From Salinicola tamaricis (lineage in GTDB: Bacteria; Pseudomonadota; Gammaproteobacteria; Pseudomonadales; Halomonadaceae), in assembly GCF_003006155.1 (NCBI RefSeq), contig NZ_CP023559.1, positions 2,356,001 to 2,420,000 on the forward strand: a DNA stretch of 64,000 nucleotides, given 5' to 3'. Of this stretch, positions 23,131 to 32,930 are shown piece after piece. The notes below the pieces were generated by a model, which saw nothing but the letters and a program-made list of their open reading frames with translations, searched no databases and was not told where the DNA came from. Both the position numbers and the translations under genes were made by a program. How positions within the stretch are numbered: the stretch's first letter is position 1; each line of letters begins with the position of its first letter.

Positions 23131-23196
23131 ACACCCGCAGCGGTGCCCCGCGGGCGCCGTTCGTCAGACGAAACAGCGATTTTCAGAGGGACTCAC

Positions 23197-24063
23197 ATGG
23201 CAGCTATCAGCGCTTCTCTAGTCAAGGAACTGCGTGAGCGTACCGGTCTCGGCATGATGGAGTGCAAGAAGGCACTCACCGAAGCCGAGGGCGACATCGA
23301 GCGTGCGATCGAAGATCTGCGCAAGAACTCTGGCCTCAAGGCAGCCAAGAAGGCTGGCCGTACCGCCGCCGAAGGCGCCATCGTCACCCGCGTGGCCGCC
23401 GATGGCAGCTACGGCGCGATGCTCGAAGTCAACTCCGAGACCGATTTCGTGTCGCGTGACGACAACTTCAAGAGCTTCGCTGACAAGGTCATGGCCAAGG
23501 TGTTCGAGACCAAGTCCGAAGACATCGCCGCGATCATGGATGGTGAGCTGGAAGACGCGCGCAACCAGCTGGTGCAGAAGATCGGCGAGAACATCTCCGT
23601 GCGTCGCGCGGTGGTCGTCGATGCGCCGGAAGGCGGCGTGGTCGGTGCCTATGTCCACGGTGATCGTATCGGCGTGCTGACCGTGCTCAAGGGCGGCAAT
23701 GCCGACGTGGCCAAGGACGTCGCCATGCACGTGGCCGCGATCAATCCGGTCGTCGCGCGTCCTGAAGAGATGCCGCAGGAGCAGCTCGACCAGGAGAAGG
23801 CGATCATCCTGGCGCAGCCGGACATGGCCGGCAAGCCGAGCGAAATCGCCGAGAAGATGGTCCAGGGTCGTCTGAAGAAGTACCTGGCCGAGAACAGCCT
23901 GACCGAGCAGCCGTTCGTCAAGGACCCGAACCAGACCGTGGCCGAGTACGCCAAGAGCGCTGGCGGCGAAGTCATCGGCTTCACGCGTTTCGAGGTCGGC
24001 GAGGGCATCGAGAAGGAAGAGGTCGATTTCGCCAAGGAAGTCATGGAACAGGCTCGCCGCTGA
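23197..24063 (+). CDS. tsf: Elongation factor Ts
   Basis: Intact 288-residue nucleotide-exchange factor for EF-Tu. The N-terminal UBA-like module has [20 protein letters not shown] (contains the TGAGMMDCK-type family motif) and the core has [15 protein letters not shown] chose ATG 23197 because AGAGGGAC lies just before it and the start agrees with relatives. The codon usage is strongly biased, as expected for a highly expressed gene. Confidence 0.97.
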   Translation: MAAISASLVKELRERTGLGMMECKKALTEAEGDIERAIEDLRKNSGLKAAKKAGRTAAEGAIVTRVAADGSYGAMLEVNSETDFVSRDDNFKSFADKVMAKVFETKSEDIAAIMDGELEDARNQLVQKIGENISVRRAVVVDAPEGGVVGAYVHGDRIGVLTVLKGGNADVAKDVAMHVAAINPVVARPEEMPQEQLDQEKAIILAQPDMAGKPSEIAEKMVQGRLKKYLAENSLTEQPFVKDPNQTVAEYAKSAGGEVIGFTRFEVGEGIEKEEVDFAKEVMEQARR

Positions 24064-24079
24064 GCCCCGTGATTTCCGT

Positions 24080-24147
24080 CGGGAGCGGTGGTCGCCAGGC
24101 GCCCGCGACTGCTCCCACTGATGGCGTGCGCGAAAGCGCACGCCATC
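24080..24147 (+). terminator. Two hairpins between tsf and pyrH
   Basis: GGGAGC (24080-) pairs with GCTCCC (24112-24117), then GATGGCGTGCGC and GCGCACGCCATC form a perfect 12-bp stem with a GAAA tetraloop (24120-24147). There is no T tract, so the second may be a processing or stability element instead of a full stop. Confidence 0.55.
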
Positions 24148-24224
24148 GCGTATCCGCTGGATGAGAATCGCGTTCCTCCAGCCGGTCCCGCCGACACGCC
24201 CCGCAATCACCAGGAGAGATCCCC

Positions 24225-24971
24225 ATGTCCGACGTCGTCGACCGTTCGAACAAGCCCGCCGAGAAGTCGAAGTACAAGCGCATCCTGCTCAAGCTGTCCG
24301 GTGAGGCACTGACCGGCGAGCAGGAGTTCGGCATCGATCCCAAGGTGCTCGACCGCATGGCGCTGGAGATCGGCCAACTGGTAGGGATCGGCGTACAGGT
24401 GGGTATCGTGATCGGCGGTGGCAACCTGTTCCGCGGTGCGGCACTGCATGCCGCCGGCATGGAGCGGGTCACCGGCGACCACATGGGCATGCTGGCGACG
24501 GTGATGAATGCGCTGGCGATGCGCGATGCGCTGGAGCGTTCCAACATCCGTTCGCGGGTGATGTCGGCGATCCCCATGAGCGGCGTGGTCGAGCACTACG
24601 ATCGCCGCACTGCGATTCGCTATCTCACTTCCGGCGACGTGGTGATCTTCTCCGCGGGCACCGGTAACCCCTTCTTCACCACCGACTCCGCCGCCTGCCT
24701 GCGCGGTATCGAGATCGATGCCAACGTGGTGGTCAAGGCCACCAAGGTCGACGGTGTCTACGACAAGGATCCGGTCAAGCATCCCGACGCCGTCAAGTAC
24801 GAGCGCCTGGGGTATGATGACGTCCTCGACCAGAAGCTCGGGGTGATGGATTTGACCGCCATCTGTCTGGTACGTGACCATGACATGCCGGTGCGCGTGT
24901 TCGATATGACCAAGCCCGGCGCGCTGTTGAATCTGGTGGTCGGTGGGCGAGAAGGCACGCTGATTGATTGA
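24225..24971 (+). CDS. pyrH: UMP kinase
   Basis: Intact 248-residue bacterial uridylate kinase of the amino-acid-kinase fold, phosphorylating UMP to UDP and usually allosterically controlled by GTP and UTP. Motifs: [13 protein letters not shown] (phosphate loop), [28 protein letters not shown], and the C-terminal [13 protein letters not shown]. The ~14-residue N-terminal extension before the first strand is rich in charged residues. AGGAGAG precedes the ATG. frr follows 10 bases later, the conserved order. Confidence 0.97.
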   Translation: MSDVVDRSNKPAEKSKYKRILLKLSGEALTGEQEFGIDPKVLDRMALEIGQLVGIGVQVGIVIGGGNLFRGAALHAAGMERVTGDHMGMLATVMNALAMRDALERSNIRSRVMSAIPMSGVVEHYDRRTAIRYLTSGDVVIFSAGTGNPFFTTDSAACLRGIEIDANVVVKATKVDGVYDKDPVKHPDAVKYERLGYDDVLDQKLGVMDLTAICLVRDHDMPVRVFDMTKPGALLNLVVGGREGTLID

Positions 24972-24981
24972 GGTTTAGGAC

Positions 24982-25539
24982 ATGATCGACGACATCAAGA
25001 AAGACGCCGAAGGGCGTATGAAGAAGAGCCTGGAGTCGCTCCAGACCAACTTCCACAAGATTCGTACCGGGCGCGCCCACCCCAGCATTCTGGATGCGGT
25101 GATGGTCGAGTACTACGGCAGCGACGTGCCGCTCAACCAGGTCGCCAACGTCAACGTCGAGGACGCGCGCACGCTCGCCGTCACGCCGTGGGAGCGGACC
25201 ATGGTGCAGAAGATCGAGAAGGCGATCATGACCTCCGATCTGGGCTTGAATCCGGCCACTGCGGGCACCGTCATCCGCGTGCCGATGCCGCCGCTGACCG
25301 AAGAGACGCGCCGCAACTACATCAAGCAGGCCCGCGCCGAGGCCGAGAATGCCCGCGTGGCGGTACGCAACGTGCGCCGCGACGCCAACAGCGACCTCAA
25401 GTCCCTGCTCAAGGACAAGGAGATCACCGAGGACGACGAACGTCGCGGTGAAGAAGAGGTCCAGAAGCTGACCGACAAGTACGTCAGCGAGATCGACAAG
25501 CTTCTGGAAACCAAGGAACACGACCTGATGCAGGTGTGA
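24982..25539 (+). CDS. frr: Ribosome recycling factor
   Basis: Intact 185-residue protein that splits post-termination ribosomes with EF-G. Diagnostic phrases: [57 protein letters not shown] and the C-terminal helix ending LMQV. The length is standard. It belongs to the pyrH-frr-uppS run. Confidence 0.97.
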   Translation: MIDDIKKDAEGRMKKSLESLQTNFHKIRTGRAHPSILDAVMVEYYGSDVPLNQVANVNVEDARTLAVTPWERTMVQKIEKAIMTSDLGLNPATAGTVIRVPMPPLTEETRRNYIKQARAEAENARVAVRNVRRDANSDLKSLLKDKEITEDDERRGEEEVQKLTDKYVSEIDKLLETKEHDLMQV

Positions 25540-25602
25540 GGTTCGACGGCGGCACGGGCATGAAGCGCGTGCCGCCGTCGCCCATCCGGCTTGCGAGATA
25601 TC

Positions 25603-26364
25603 ATGACAGACATGCAGTCGCGTGACGCCCTGGCGATGTCGTCGGTGCCTCGCCATGTGGCGATCATCATGGACGGCAACAATCGCTGGGCGCGCGCCCG
25701 GGGGCTCTCCAGCGCGCAGGGACATCGCGCTGGGGTCGAGTCGTTGCGTAGCGTGATCCGCCGGGCGGCGGAACTCGGCATCGGCACCCTCACCCTGTTC
25801 GCCTTCTCCAGCGAGAACTGGCGCCGGCCGTCGGCCGAAGTCAGTGCCTTGATGGAGCTCTTCATGCTCGTGCTCAAGCGCGAGGTCAAGAAACTCGACG
25901 ACAACGGCATCCGACTGTCGATCATCGGCGACCGTCGACGCTTCTCCACTTCGCTGCAGAAGCAGATGGCGCGCGCCGAGGCACAGACCCGTGACAATCC
26001 GGGGCTGCATCTGGTGGTGGCGGCCAACTACGGTGGCCGCTGGGATATCGCCCAGGCCTCGCGCCGGCTGGCCCGGCGGGTGGCCGACGGCGAGCTGGCC
26101 CCGGAGGAGATCGACGAGACGCTGCTCGATAGCGAGATCTGCCTGGCCGGTGAGCCGGCGGTGGATCTGTGCATCCGTACCAGTGGCGAGCAGCGTATCT
26201 CCAACTTCCTGCTGTGGCAGCTGGCCTACGCCGAACTGGTGTTTTCGCCGCAGCTATGGCCCGATTTCGACGCCGCCGCGTTCGATGCCGCGCTGGGGGA
26301 TTTCCGCCAGCGGCAGCGCCGTTTCGGCATGAGTCAACAGCAAGTCGAGGCGCATGGTGCTTAG
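25603..26364 (+). CDS. uppS: Undecaprenyl diphosphate synthase
   Basis: Intact ~253-residue cis-prenyltransferase making the C55 lipid carrier for cell-wall synthesis. Signature motifs: HVAIIMDGNNRWARARG (catalytic Asp in MDGN), TLFAFSSENWRRP and DLCIRTSGEQRISNFLLWQ. The first ~13 residues before VPRHVAI are non-conserved. I use ATG 25603; a TTG at 25591 would only add four residues. Its end overlaps the cdsA start by 11 bases. Confidence 0.96.
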   Translation: MTDMQSRDALAMSSVPRHVAIIMDGNNRWARARGLSSAQGHRAGVESLRSVIRRAAELGIGTLTLFAFSSENWRRPSAEVSALMELFMLVLKREVKKLDDNGIRLSIIGDRRRFSTSLQKQMARAEAQTRDNPGLHLVVAANYGGRWDIAQASRRLARRVADGELAPEEIDETLLDSEICLAGEPAVDLCIRTSGEQRISNFLLWQLAYAELVFSPQLWPDFDAAAFDAALGDFRQRQRRFGMSQQQVEAHGA

Positions 26365-27156
26365 GCAACGGATTCTGACCGCACTGATACTGGCGCCGCT
26401 GGCGCTGGCCGGCCTGTTCGGGCTCGACGGCGGCGCCTTCGCGCTGTTCACCGCCCTGGTGCTGCTGCTCGGCGCCTGGGAGTGGGCGCGTCTGGCCGGC
26501 TTCGCCGCCACCGCCCGCGCCTGGCCTACACGGCGGCGCTGGCGCTGCTGCTGCTGCTGGCGTGGTTCGCCGGCTGGGCATCCGCCCATTGGCCGCTGTG
26601 GCTGGGCGTGCTCGGCTGGTTGGCCAATGCCCGCTGGGTCATCCGCTACCCGGATGCCACCCACGAGTGGCAGCGCCCCGGTGTGCGCCTGGCGATGGGG
26701 GTGTGGGTACTGTTTCCGTGCTGGGTCGGTTTCTATCAGCTGCGCCAGGAGGGCAGTGAGTGGCTGCTGTTCGTGCTGCTGCTGGTGTGGCTGGCGGATA
26801 TCGGCGCCTATTTCTCCGGGCGCCGCTTCGGCCGGCGCAAGCTGGCCCGGCATGTCAGCCCCGGCAAGTCCTGGGAAGGGGTCTACGGCGGCTGGGTGGC
26901 GGTGGCGCTATTGGCGCTCGGCTACGCGCTGTGGCTGCCGTTCGATCTGGGGCAGGCCCTGGGGCTTTTGCTGCTGGCACTGCTGGTGGCAATGGTCTCG
27001 GTGGTGGGCGATCTGTTCGAGAGCATGCTCAAGCGCTTCAGTGGCCTCAAGGACTCCAGCCATCTGCTTCCCGGGCATGGCGGTATCCTCGATCGCATCG
27101 ACAGCCTGACAGCGGCAGTGCCGCTGTTCGCGCTGATTAGCCCCTGGCTGGGATAA
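26354..27156 (+). CDS. cdsA: Phosphatidate cytidylyltransferase (frameshifted)
   Basis: Integral membrane enzyme making CDP-diacylglycerol for phospholipid synthesis. It starts MVLRQRILTALILAPLALAG at 26354. The frame breaks near 26510 in the ARLAGF...LAYTAALALLL stretch, and the C-terminal two thirds continue in another frame. These carry the family signature SPGKSWEG and then VGDLFESMLKRFSGLKDSSH, LLPGHGGILDRIDSL. One base restores ~267 residues. Essential gene, so a sequence error is likely. Six bases separate it from dxr. Confidence 0.93.
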
Positions 27157-27162
27157 CCCCGC

Positions 27163-28348
27163 ATGACCGTATCCTCCCCCCTGAAGGTCAGCGTGCTTGG
27201 CGCGACCGGCTCCATTGGGCGCAGCACCCTCGACGTGCTGGCGCGTCACCCCGAGCGCTACCGAGTGCACGCGGTGACCGCCCAGCGCTCCCGCGAGGCG
27301 CTGCTCGAGCTGTGCCTGGCGTGGGCGCCGGCACGGGCGGTGATCGGCAGCGCCGCGGACGCCGAGTGGCTACGCGCCGAGCTGGGCGCCGCTGGCCATG
27401 GCGCCACCGAGGTGAGCAGCGGCGAGCAGGCGCTGGTCGAGGTCGCCGGTGATCCCGACGCCGACGTGGTGATGGCGGCGATCGTCGGTGCCGCCGGGCT
27501 TTTGCCCACGCTGGCGGCGGTGGAGGCGGGCAAGCGCGTGCTGCTCGCCAACAAGGAGGCACTGGTAATGTCCGGCAGCCTGTTCATGCAGGCGGTCGCG
27601 CGTGCCGGGGCGACACTTTTTACCGATCGATTCGGAAATAATGCGATCTATCAGTGTCTTCCTATGCAGCATCGCGGCGGGCTCGAGCGCCTCGGCGTCT
27701 CGCGCCTGCTGCTGACCGCCTCCGGCGGCCCGTTCCGCGAGTGGGCCAGTGCCGACCTGGACAGCGTGACGCCGGCCCAGGCCTGCGCGCACCCCAACTG
27801 GTCGATGGGGCAGAAGATCGGTCGACAGTGCCACCCTGATGAACAAGGGATTGGAGCTGATCGAGGCGTGCTGGCTGTTCGATGCCGCCCCGGCCCAGGT
27901 CGAGGTGGTGGTCCATCCCCAGCATCGTCCATTCGATGGTGGGCTACAGCGATGGTTCGGTGTTGGCGCAGCTGGGTAACCCCGACATGCGTACGCCGAT
28001 CGCCTACGGCCTGGCCTGGCCCGAGCGTATCGATGCCGGGGTCGCGGCGCTCGACCTGTTCGCGGTGGGCGGCTCGATTTCGAGCCGCCCGATGAGCAGC
28101 GCTTCCCCTGCCTGCGCCTGGCGCGCCAGGCGATGGTGGCGGGCGGCACCGCGCCGGCGGTGCTCAACGCCGCCAACGAGGTCGCGGTGCAGGCGTTTCT
28201 CGCCGGGCGTCTGTCGTTTCCGGGAATCGCCCGGGTGGTGGCAGCGACCCTCGAGGCGCTCGAGGTGCGCGCAGCCGATTCGCTCGACGTGATAATGTGC
28301 GAGGATGCACGCGCCCGGCGTACCGCCGAGTCGCTGCTGCCACAATGA
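27163..28348 (+). CDS. dxr: 1-deoxy-D-xylulose 5-phosphate reductoisomerase (multiple frameshifts)
   Basis: Committed enzyme of the MEP isoprenoid pathway, ~395 residues. The NADPH fold [18 protein letters not shown] and [12 protein letters not shown] are intact. The metal-binding block that should read close to LLPIDSEHNAIYQ is present only as [13 protein letters not shown], explained by an extra T at ~27612 and a lost base at ~27634. Further shifts occur near 27820 (before [20 protein letters not shown]), near 27917 (before [20 protein letters not shown]) and near 28075 (before [11 protein letters not shown]). The C-terminus is clean to 28348. Essential in this group, so errors are far more likely than decay. 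Confidence 0.92.
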
Positions 28349-28385
28349 TCCGGCTGGCCGGATCCTGCTAGAGGGGATGGGCGTG

Positions 28386-29741
28386 ATGGATGCGCTCCAG
28401 AATGTGCTGGCCGTCATCGTCGTGCTCGGCCTGTTGATCACTTTTCACGAGTTCGGCCATTTCTGGGTCGCGCGTCGCTGCGGGGTCAAGGTGCTGCGCT
28501 TCTCGGTCGGCTTCGGCAAGCCGCTGTGGTCGCGCCGCGACCGCCACGGCACCGAGTTCGCGCTGGCCGCGATTCCGCTCGGCGGCTACGTCAAGATGCT
28601 CGACGAGCGCGAGGGGCCGGTGGACCCGGCCGAGCGCGAGCACGCCTTCAATCGCAAGAGCGTATGGGCGCGGATCGCTATCGTCGCCGCCGGCCCGATC
28701 GCCAATCTGCTGCTGGCGGTGGTCGCCTACTGGGCGCTGTTCGTCTACGGTACGACCACGGTGGCACCGGTGGTGGGCGCGGTGGTGCCGGGGTCGCCGG
28801 CGGCCGAGGGCGGTCTGCGTCAGGGCCAGGAGATCGTCAGCGTGCAGGGCGAGTCGACGCCCTCCTGGAACGACGTCAATCTGCAGCTGATTGCGGCGAT
28901 CGGCGCCGACGGCGCGCTGAGCGTGACCACCCGCGAGCGCGCCGAGGGCCCGACCACCGACCACCGCGTGCCGGTCAGTGGCTGGCTGGTGCGCCAGGAC
29001 CCACCGCAGCCGCTGGCCACGCTCGGCGTGGTGCCGTTCCGGCCGACGGCGCCAGCCGTGCTGGGGCAGGTGCTCGAGGGCGGTCCGGCGGCCAAGGCCG
29101 GGCTTCAGCCCGGCGATCGCCTGCTGCGCGTCGACGGGCGTGAGCTCGACGACTGGGCGGGCTTCGTCGAGGCGGTGCGCGCACATCCCGGCGAGCCGCT
29201 GCAGGTGACCCTGTCGCGGGGCGGTGAGACGCGCACGCTGACGCTGACGCCGGATATCCGTGAGGCGGAGGACGGTGCACGTATCGGCTATATCGGTGCG
29301 GCTTCCGAGCGGGTCGAGTGGCCGGCACAGTATCGTCGCGAGATTCGTTACGGGCCGCTGGCCGCGGTGGGCCAGGCGCTTGAAAAGACCGGCGAGATGA
29401 CCTGGCTCACCGCCGATTCCATCCGCAAGATGGTGGTGGGCTGGATTTCGCCTTCCAATCTTTCCGGGCCGATCACCATCGCGCGGATCGCGGGGGACTC
29501 GGCGCGCAGCGGGGTCGAGACCTTCGTCGGCTTTCTCGCCTACCTGTCGATCAGCCTGGGGGTGCTCAACCTGCTGCCGATCCCGGTACTCGACGGCGGA
29601 CACCTGGTCTACTACCTGATCGAGCTGGTGCGCGGGCGGCCGGTGTCGGAGAATGCCCAGGCCATGGGGCTCAAGATCGGCGTGGCGCTGGTCGGCTGTC
29701 TGATGGTAATGGCCCTCTATTTCGATCTGATGCGGCTCTAG
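28386..29741 (+). CDS. rseP: Site-2 zinc metalloprotease RseP
   Basis: Intact ~451-residue inner-membrane protease that cleaves RseA in the sigma-E envelope stress cascade. The zinc motif LITFHEFGHFWVARR is in TM1, two PDZ domains lie between (~res 110-290), and the third metal ligand is in PVLDGGHLVYYLIE near the C-terminus. I chose ATG 28386, about nine bases after GAGGGG; ATG 28377 is too close to that site. It lies between dxr and bamA, the conserved place. Confidence 0.95.
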   Translation: MDALQNVLAVIVVLGLLITFHEFGHFWVARRCGVKVLRFSVGFGKPLWSRRDRHGTEFALAAIPLGGYVKMLDEREGPVDPAEREHAFNRKSVWARIAIVAAGPIANLLLAVVAYWALFVYGTTTVAPVVGAVVPGSPAAEGGLRQGQEIVSVQGESTPSWNDVNLQLIAAIGADGALSVTTRERAEGPTTDHRVPVSGWLVRQDPPQPLATLGVVPFRPTAPAVLGQVLEGGPAAKAGLQPGDRLLRVDGRELDDWAGFVEAVRAHPGEPLQVTLSRGGETRTLTLTPDIREAEDGARIGYIGAASERVEWPAQYRREIRYGPLAAVGQALEKTGEMTWLTADSIRKMVVGWISPSNLSGPITIARIAGDSARSGVETFVGFLAYLSISLGVLNLLPIPVLDGGHLVYYLIELVRGRPVSENAQAMGLKIGVALVGCLMVMALYFDLMRL

Positions 29742-29815
29742 CAGGCGGGACTGCGCCCGCCGAGGGATGGCGACGGGCGGCGAAAGGAAGACTTCGGTGA
29801 TCGACGGGCCTGGCC

Positions 29816-29843
29816 TTGTCAGTCACTGAGGGAAATGTATAAG
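29816..29843 (+). promoter_or_regulatory. Candidate promoter upstream of bamA
   Basis: -35 TTGTCA (29816-29821), 16-bp spacer, -10 TATAAG (29838-29843), 47 bases before the bamA ATG. A small GGCGGG/CCCGCC hairpin (29744-29761) follows rseP upstream of it. This would let envelope-assembly genes be expressed apart from the upstream operon. Confidence 0.55.
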
Positions 29844-29889
29844 GTGCCTGTTCGATACGCGGGCGGACCCCAGAGAAGCGACTGATTGC

Positions 29890-32226
29890 ATGAAACTCAA
29901 GACCATCGGATTGGCAGGACTGTTGCTGGCCAGCTCGCCTGTGGCGCTGGCTGCACCTTTCGAGATTTCGGATATTCGCGTGGAGGGGCTGCAGCGCGTT
30001 TCGGCGGCATCGGTCTTCAACGCCTTTCCCGTCAGCGCCGACCAGCGGGTCGACGATCAGCAACTGGGCGACGCCGCGCAGAAACTGTTCCAGACCGGGC
30101 TCTTCGACGACATCCGCCTCTCGCGCGACGGCGACGTCCTGATCATCAACGTGGTCGAGCGTCCCTCGATCGCCGAGATCAACATCGAGGGCAACTCGCA
30201 GATCTCCGACGACGACCTGCGCAAGGGGCTGCGTGACGCCGGCATCGCCGAAGGGCAGGTGCTGCAGCGCTCCACCCTCGAGGAGATGCAGCGCGAACTC
30301 GAGCGCCTCTATCAGTCTCAGGGCCGTTACAGCTCCAACATCGAGACCTCGGTCGAGCAGCTCGAGCGCAACCGCGTACGCGTCAATATCAATATCAACG
30401 AGGGTGAAGTCGCCAAGATTCGCCAGATCAACGTGGTCGGCAACCAGGCCTACGACGACGATACCCTTCGCGATCTGTTCAAGCTGGAGGACAAGCCCGG
30501 CTGGTTCTTCGGCTGGTTCTCCGACGACAAGTATTCTCGCGAGGCGCTCTCCGGTGACCTGGAGACGCTGCGCTCTTGGTATCTCGACCGCGGCTACGTC
30601 AATTTCCGCATCACCTCGACTCAGGTCTCGATCAGTCCCGACAAGTCGCGCATCTTCGTCACCATCAACGTCGACGAGGGCAAGCGCTACAAGCTCGACC
30701 AGATTCGTTTCGACGGCGATCTCAAGATGGACGAGTCGGTGGCGCGTTCGCTGGTGACCGCCAAGCCCGGCGAGTATTTCTCCCAGAGCAAGCTCACTGC
30801 CTCCTCCGAGGCGCTGCGCCAGAAGCTCGGCGCCGAGGGCTTCGCTTTCGCCGATATCAAGGCGGTGCCCACGGTGCACGAGGGCAGCGACACCGTCGAC
30901 GTGACCTTCCGCGTTGACCCGGGTCGCCGTGCCTACGTGCGCCGGATCAACTTCGAAGGCAACACCACCACCCAGGACGAGGTGCTGCGCCGCGAGATGG
31001 TGCAGATGGAGGGCGCGCCGGCCTCCACTGACCAGATCTCGCAGTCGCGTCAGCGGCTCGAACGGCTCGGCTTCTTCAAGCAGGTCGACGTCGACACGCG
31101 CCCGGTGGCCGGCGAGCCGGACCAGCTCGATGTCACCTATAACGTCCAGGAGCAGCCCTCCGGCTCGATCTCGGCCAGCGTCGGCTTCTCCCAGAGCGCC
31201 GGGGTGATCTACGGTGCGGCGCTGGCCCAGAACAACTTCCTGGGTACCGGCAACCGCGTCAATATCGGTGCCCAGCGCAGTGACACCTTCACCAACGTCA
31301 ACTTCGGCTACACCGATCCGTACTGGACGCTGGACGGTATCTCGCGGGGTTACAACGTCTTCTACCGCGAGACCAATTACGAAGACTCCGATATCTCGAC
31401 CTACTCCACCGACTCCTACGGCGGCAACATCAACTTCGGCTATCCGATCAACGATCTGTCGCGGTTGAACTTCGGCGTCGGCCTCGAGAACCTGTCGATC
31501 GACACCTACGACGACACGCCCGCCGAGATCGTGCAGTACGTCGATGACCAGGGTGAGGACTTCCTCAACTACAAGCTCACCGCGAGCTGGACCCGCAATA
31601 ACCTGAACCGCGGCATCATGCCCACCGCGGGCAGCTATCAGCGCGTCTCGCTGGAGACGGCGGTGCCCGGTTCGGACGCCGAGTACTACAAACTGCGCTA
31701 TCGCGGCCAGAAGCTGTTCGAGCTCAACCCGGACTGGTCGCTCAAGTTCAGCAGCAACCTGGGCTACGCCGATACCCTGGGCTCCAATGACCCCTATCCG
31801 TTCTACGAGAACTTCTACGCCGGCGGCCTGGGTTCGGTGCGCGGTTACACCGGCAATACGCTGGGGCCGAAGACCACCAAGCGGGGCAACGGTGACGACG
31901 ACACCCTGGGCGGCAACGTGCTGGTCGAGGGCTCGGCGGAGCTGATCTATCCGTTCCCGTGGATCGAGGATCGCCGCTCGCTGCAGACCAGCATCTTCCT
32001 GGATGGTGGCAACACCTTCCTGACCGACTGCTACGACGTGCCCGAGGGCATGACCTCTAGCTGCAAGAGCGGCGTCGATCTGGGTGATCTGCGCTACAGC
32101 GTCGGCCTGGGGCTCTCCTGGCTGACGCCGGTGGGGCCGCTGACCTTCAGCGTGGCCAAGCCGCTCAACGAGAAGGACGGCGACGACCCGCAGGTGTTCC
32201 AGTTCTCGCTGGGTCAGACCTTCTGA
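29890..32226 (+). CDS. bamA: Outer membrane protein assembly factor BamA
   Basis: Intact 778-residue central component of the BAM complex. A signal peptide (KLKTIGLAGLLLASSPVALA, cleavage before APFEI) is followed by five POTRA domains (~res 22-420) and a 16-strand barrel. The barrel contains the conserved loop-6 motif VRGY in GGLGSVRGYTGNTLGP. The last residue is Phe (FSLGQTF), the outer-membrane sorting signal. It is followed by skp, its periplasmic chaperone partner. No frameshift. Confidence 0.97.
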   Translation: MKLKTIGLAGLLLASSPVALAAPFEISDIRVEGLQRVSAASVFNAFPVSADQRVDDQQLGDAAQKLFQTGLFDDIRLSRDGDVLIINVVERPSIAEINIEGNSQISDDDLRKGLRDAGIAEGQVLQRSTLEEMQRELERLYQSQGRYSSNIETSVEQLERNRVRVNININEGEVAKIRQINVVGNQAYDDDTLRDLFKLEDKPGWFFGWFSDDKYSREALSGDLETLRSWYLDRGYVNFRITSTQVSISPDKSRIFVTINVDEGKRYKLDQIRFDGDLKMDESVARSLVTAKPGEYFSQSKLTASSEALRQKLGAEGFAFADIKAVPTVHEGSDTVDVTFRVDPGRRAYVRRINFEGNTTTQDEVLRREMVQMEGAPASTDQISQSRQRLERLGFFKQVDVDTRPVAGEPDQLDVTYNVQEQPSGSISASVGFSQSAGVIYGAALAQNNFLGTGNRVNIGAQRSDTFTNVNFGYTDPYWTLDGISRGYNVFYRETNYEDSDISTYSTDSYGGNINFGYPINDLSRLNFGVGLENLSIDTYDDTPAEIVQYVDDQGEDFLNYKLTASWTRNNLNRGIMPTAGSYQRVSLETAVPGSDAEYYKLRYRGQKLFELNPDWSLKFSSNLGYADTLGSNDPYPFYENFYAGGLGSVRGYTGNTLGPKTTKRGNGDDDTLGGNVLVEGSAELIYPFPWIEDRRSLQTSIFLDGGNTFLTDCYDVPEGMTSSCKSGVDLGDLRYSVGLGLSWLTPVGPLTFSVAKPLNEKDGDDPQVFQFSLGQTF

Positions 32227-32330
32227 CGGGAGGCTTTCGCCGATCGTCGGCCCCGGCGGCGCCTCTCAGTGGGCGCGCCGGGGGCAGGGCGACTCCCGCG
32301 AAGCGCCACGGCGGTGACTGCCGGGGTGAG

Positions 32331-32386
32331 ATTCACCAAGCTCCATTCACCAAGCTCTACTCATCAAGCTCCATTCATCGAGAGCA
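32331..32386. repeat. 14-bp tandem repeat array before skp
   Basis: Four units of 14 bp: ATTCACCAAGCTCC (32331), ATTCACCAAGCTCT (32345), ACTCATCAAGCTCC (32359) and a decayed ATTCATCGAGAGCA (32373). They fill the last part of the 179-bp bamA-skp spacer and end just before the skp ribosome site. Confidence 0.85.
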
Positions 32387-32405
32387 TATGCTCAAGGAGG
32401 CGCGG

Positions 32406-32908
32406 ATGCGCAAGGTAATAGGTGCCCTCGGGCTAGGACTCATGACGCTGGTTTCCCTGCCGGCGATGGCCACCGATGTCGGCGTGCTCGACTGGCGCCA
32501 GGCGCTGATGTCCTCGCAGTCGGCGCAGGCGTCGATGAACCAGCTGAAGAACCGCATCGGGCCGCAGCAGAAGCAGGCCGAGGCGCTCGGTCAGCAGCTG
32601 CAGCAGCTGCAGGAGAAACTGCAGAAGAACGGTGACGTGATGTCCGAGTCCGAGCGCAACGCGGTGACCCAGCAACTGCGCCAGAAGGGCGGCCAGTTCC
32701 AGCAGCTGCGTGGCCAGATCGCTCAGGCCCAGCAGCAGGCCGAACAGCAGTATCTGAAGGGCGCCAAGCCCAAGCTCGACCAGGCGATCCAGCGTGTGGT
32801 CAAGCAGCGTGGGCTCGATATGGTCGTGGATCGCGACGCGGTGGTCTACTCCGCGACAGCCTGGACATCACCAACGAAGTGACCAAGATCTTCAACTCAC
32901 TCAACTGA
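32406..32908 (+). CDS. skp: Periplasmic chaperone Skp/OmpH (C-terminal frameshift)
   Basis: Holdase chaperone for outer-membrane proteins, ~167 residues. The signal peptide is RKVIGALGLGLMTLVSLPAMA, followed by DVGVLDWRQALMSSQSAQ and long Gln-rich coiled-coil helices (the tentacles). The frame is lost at ~32860 after VVDRDAVVYSA, and DSLDITNEVTKIFNSLN continues in another frame to 32908. One base restores it. The start is fixed by AAGGAGG five bases before ATG 32406. Lies between bamA and lpxD as usual. Confidence 0.93.
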
Positions 32909-32930
32909 CGATCGAGAACGGCCCCCGTTC

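Noticed and set aside
23218-24210. A 330-codon minus-strand frame opposite tsf
   Set aside because: Shadow of the highly biased tsf gene; His/Asp/Leu-rich nonsense.
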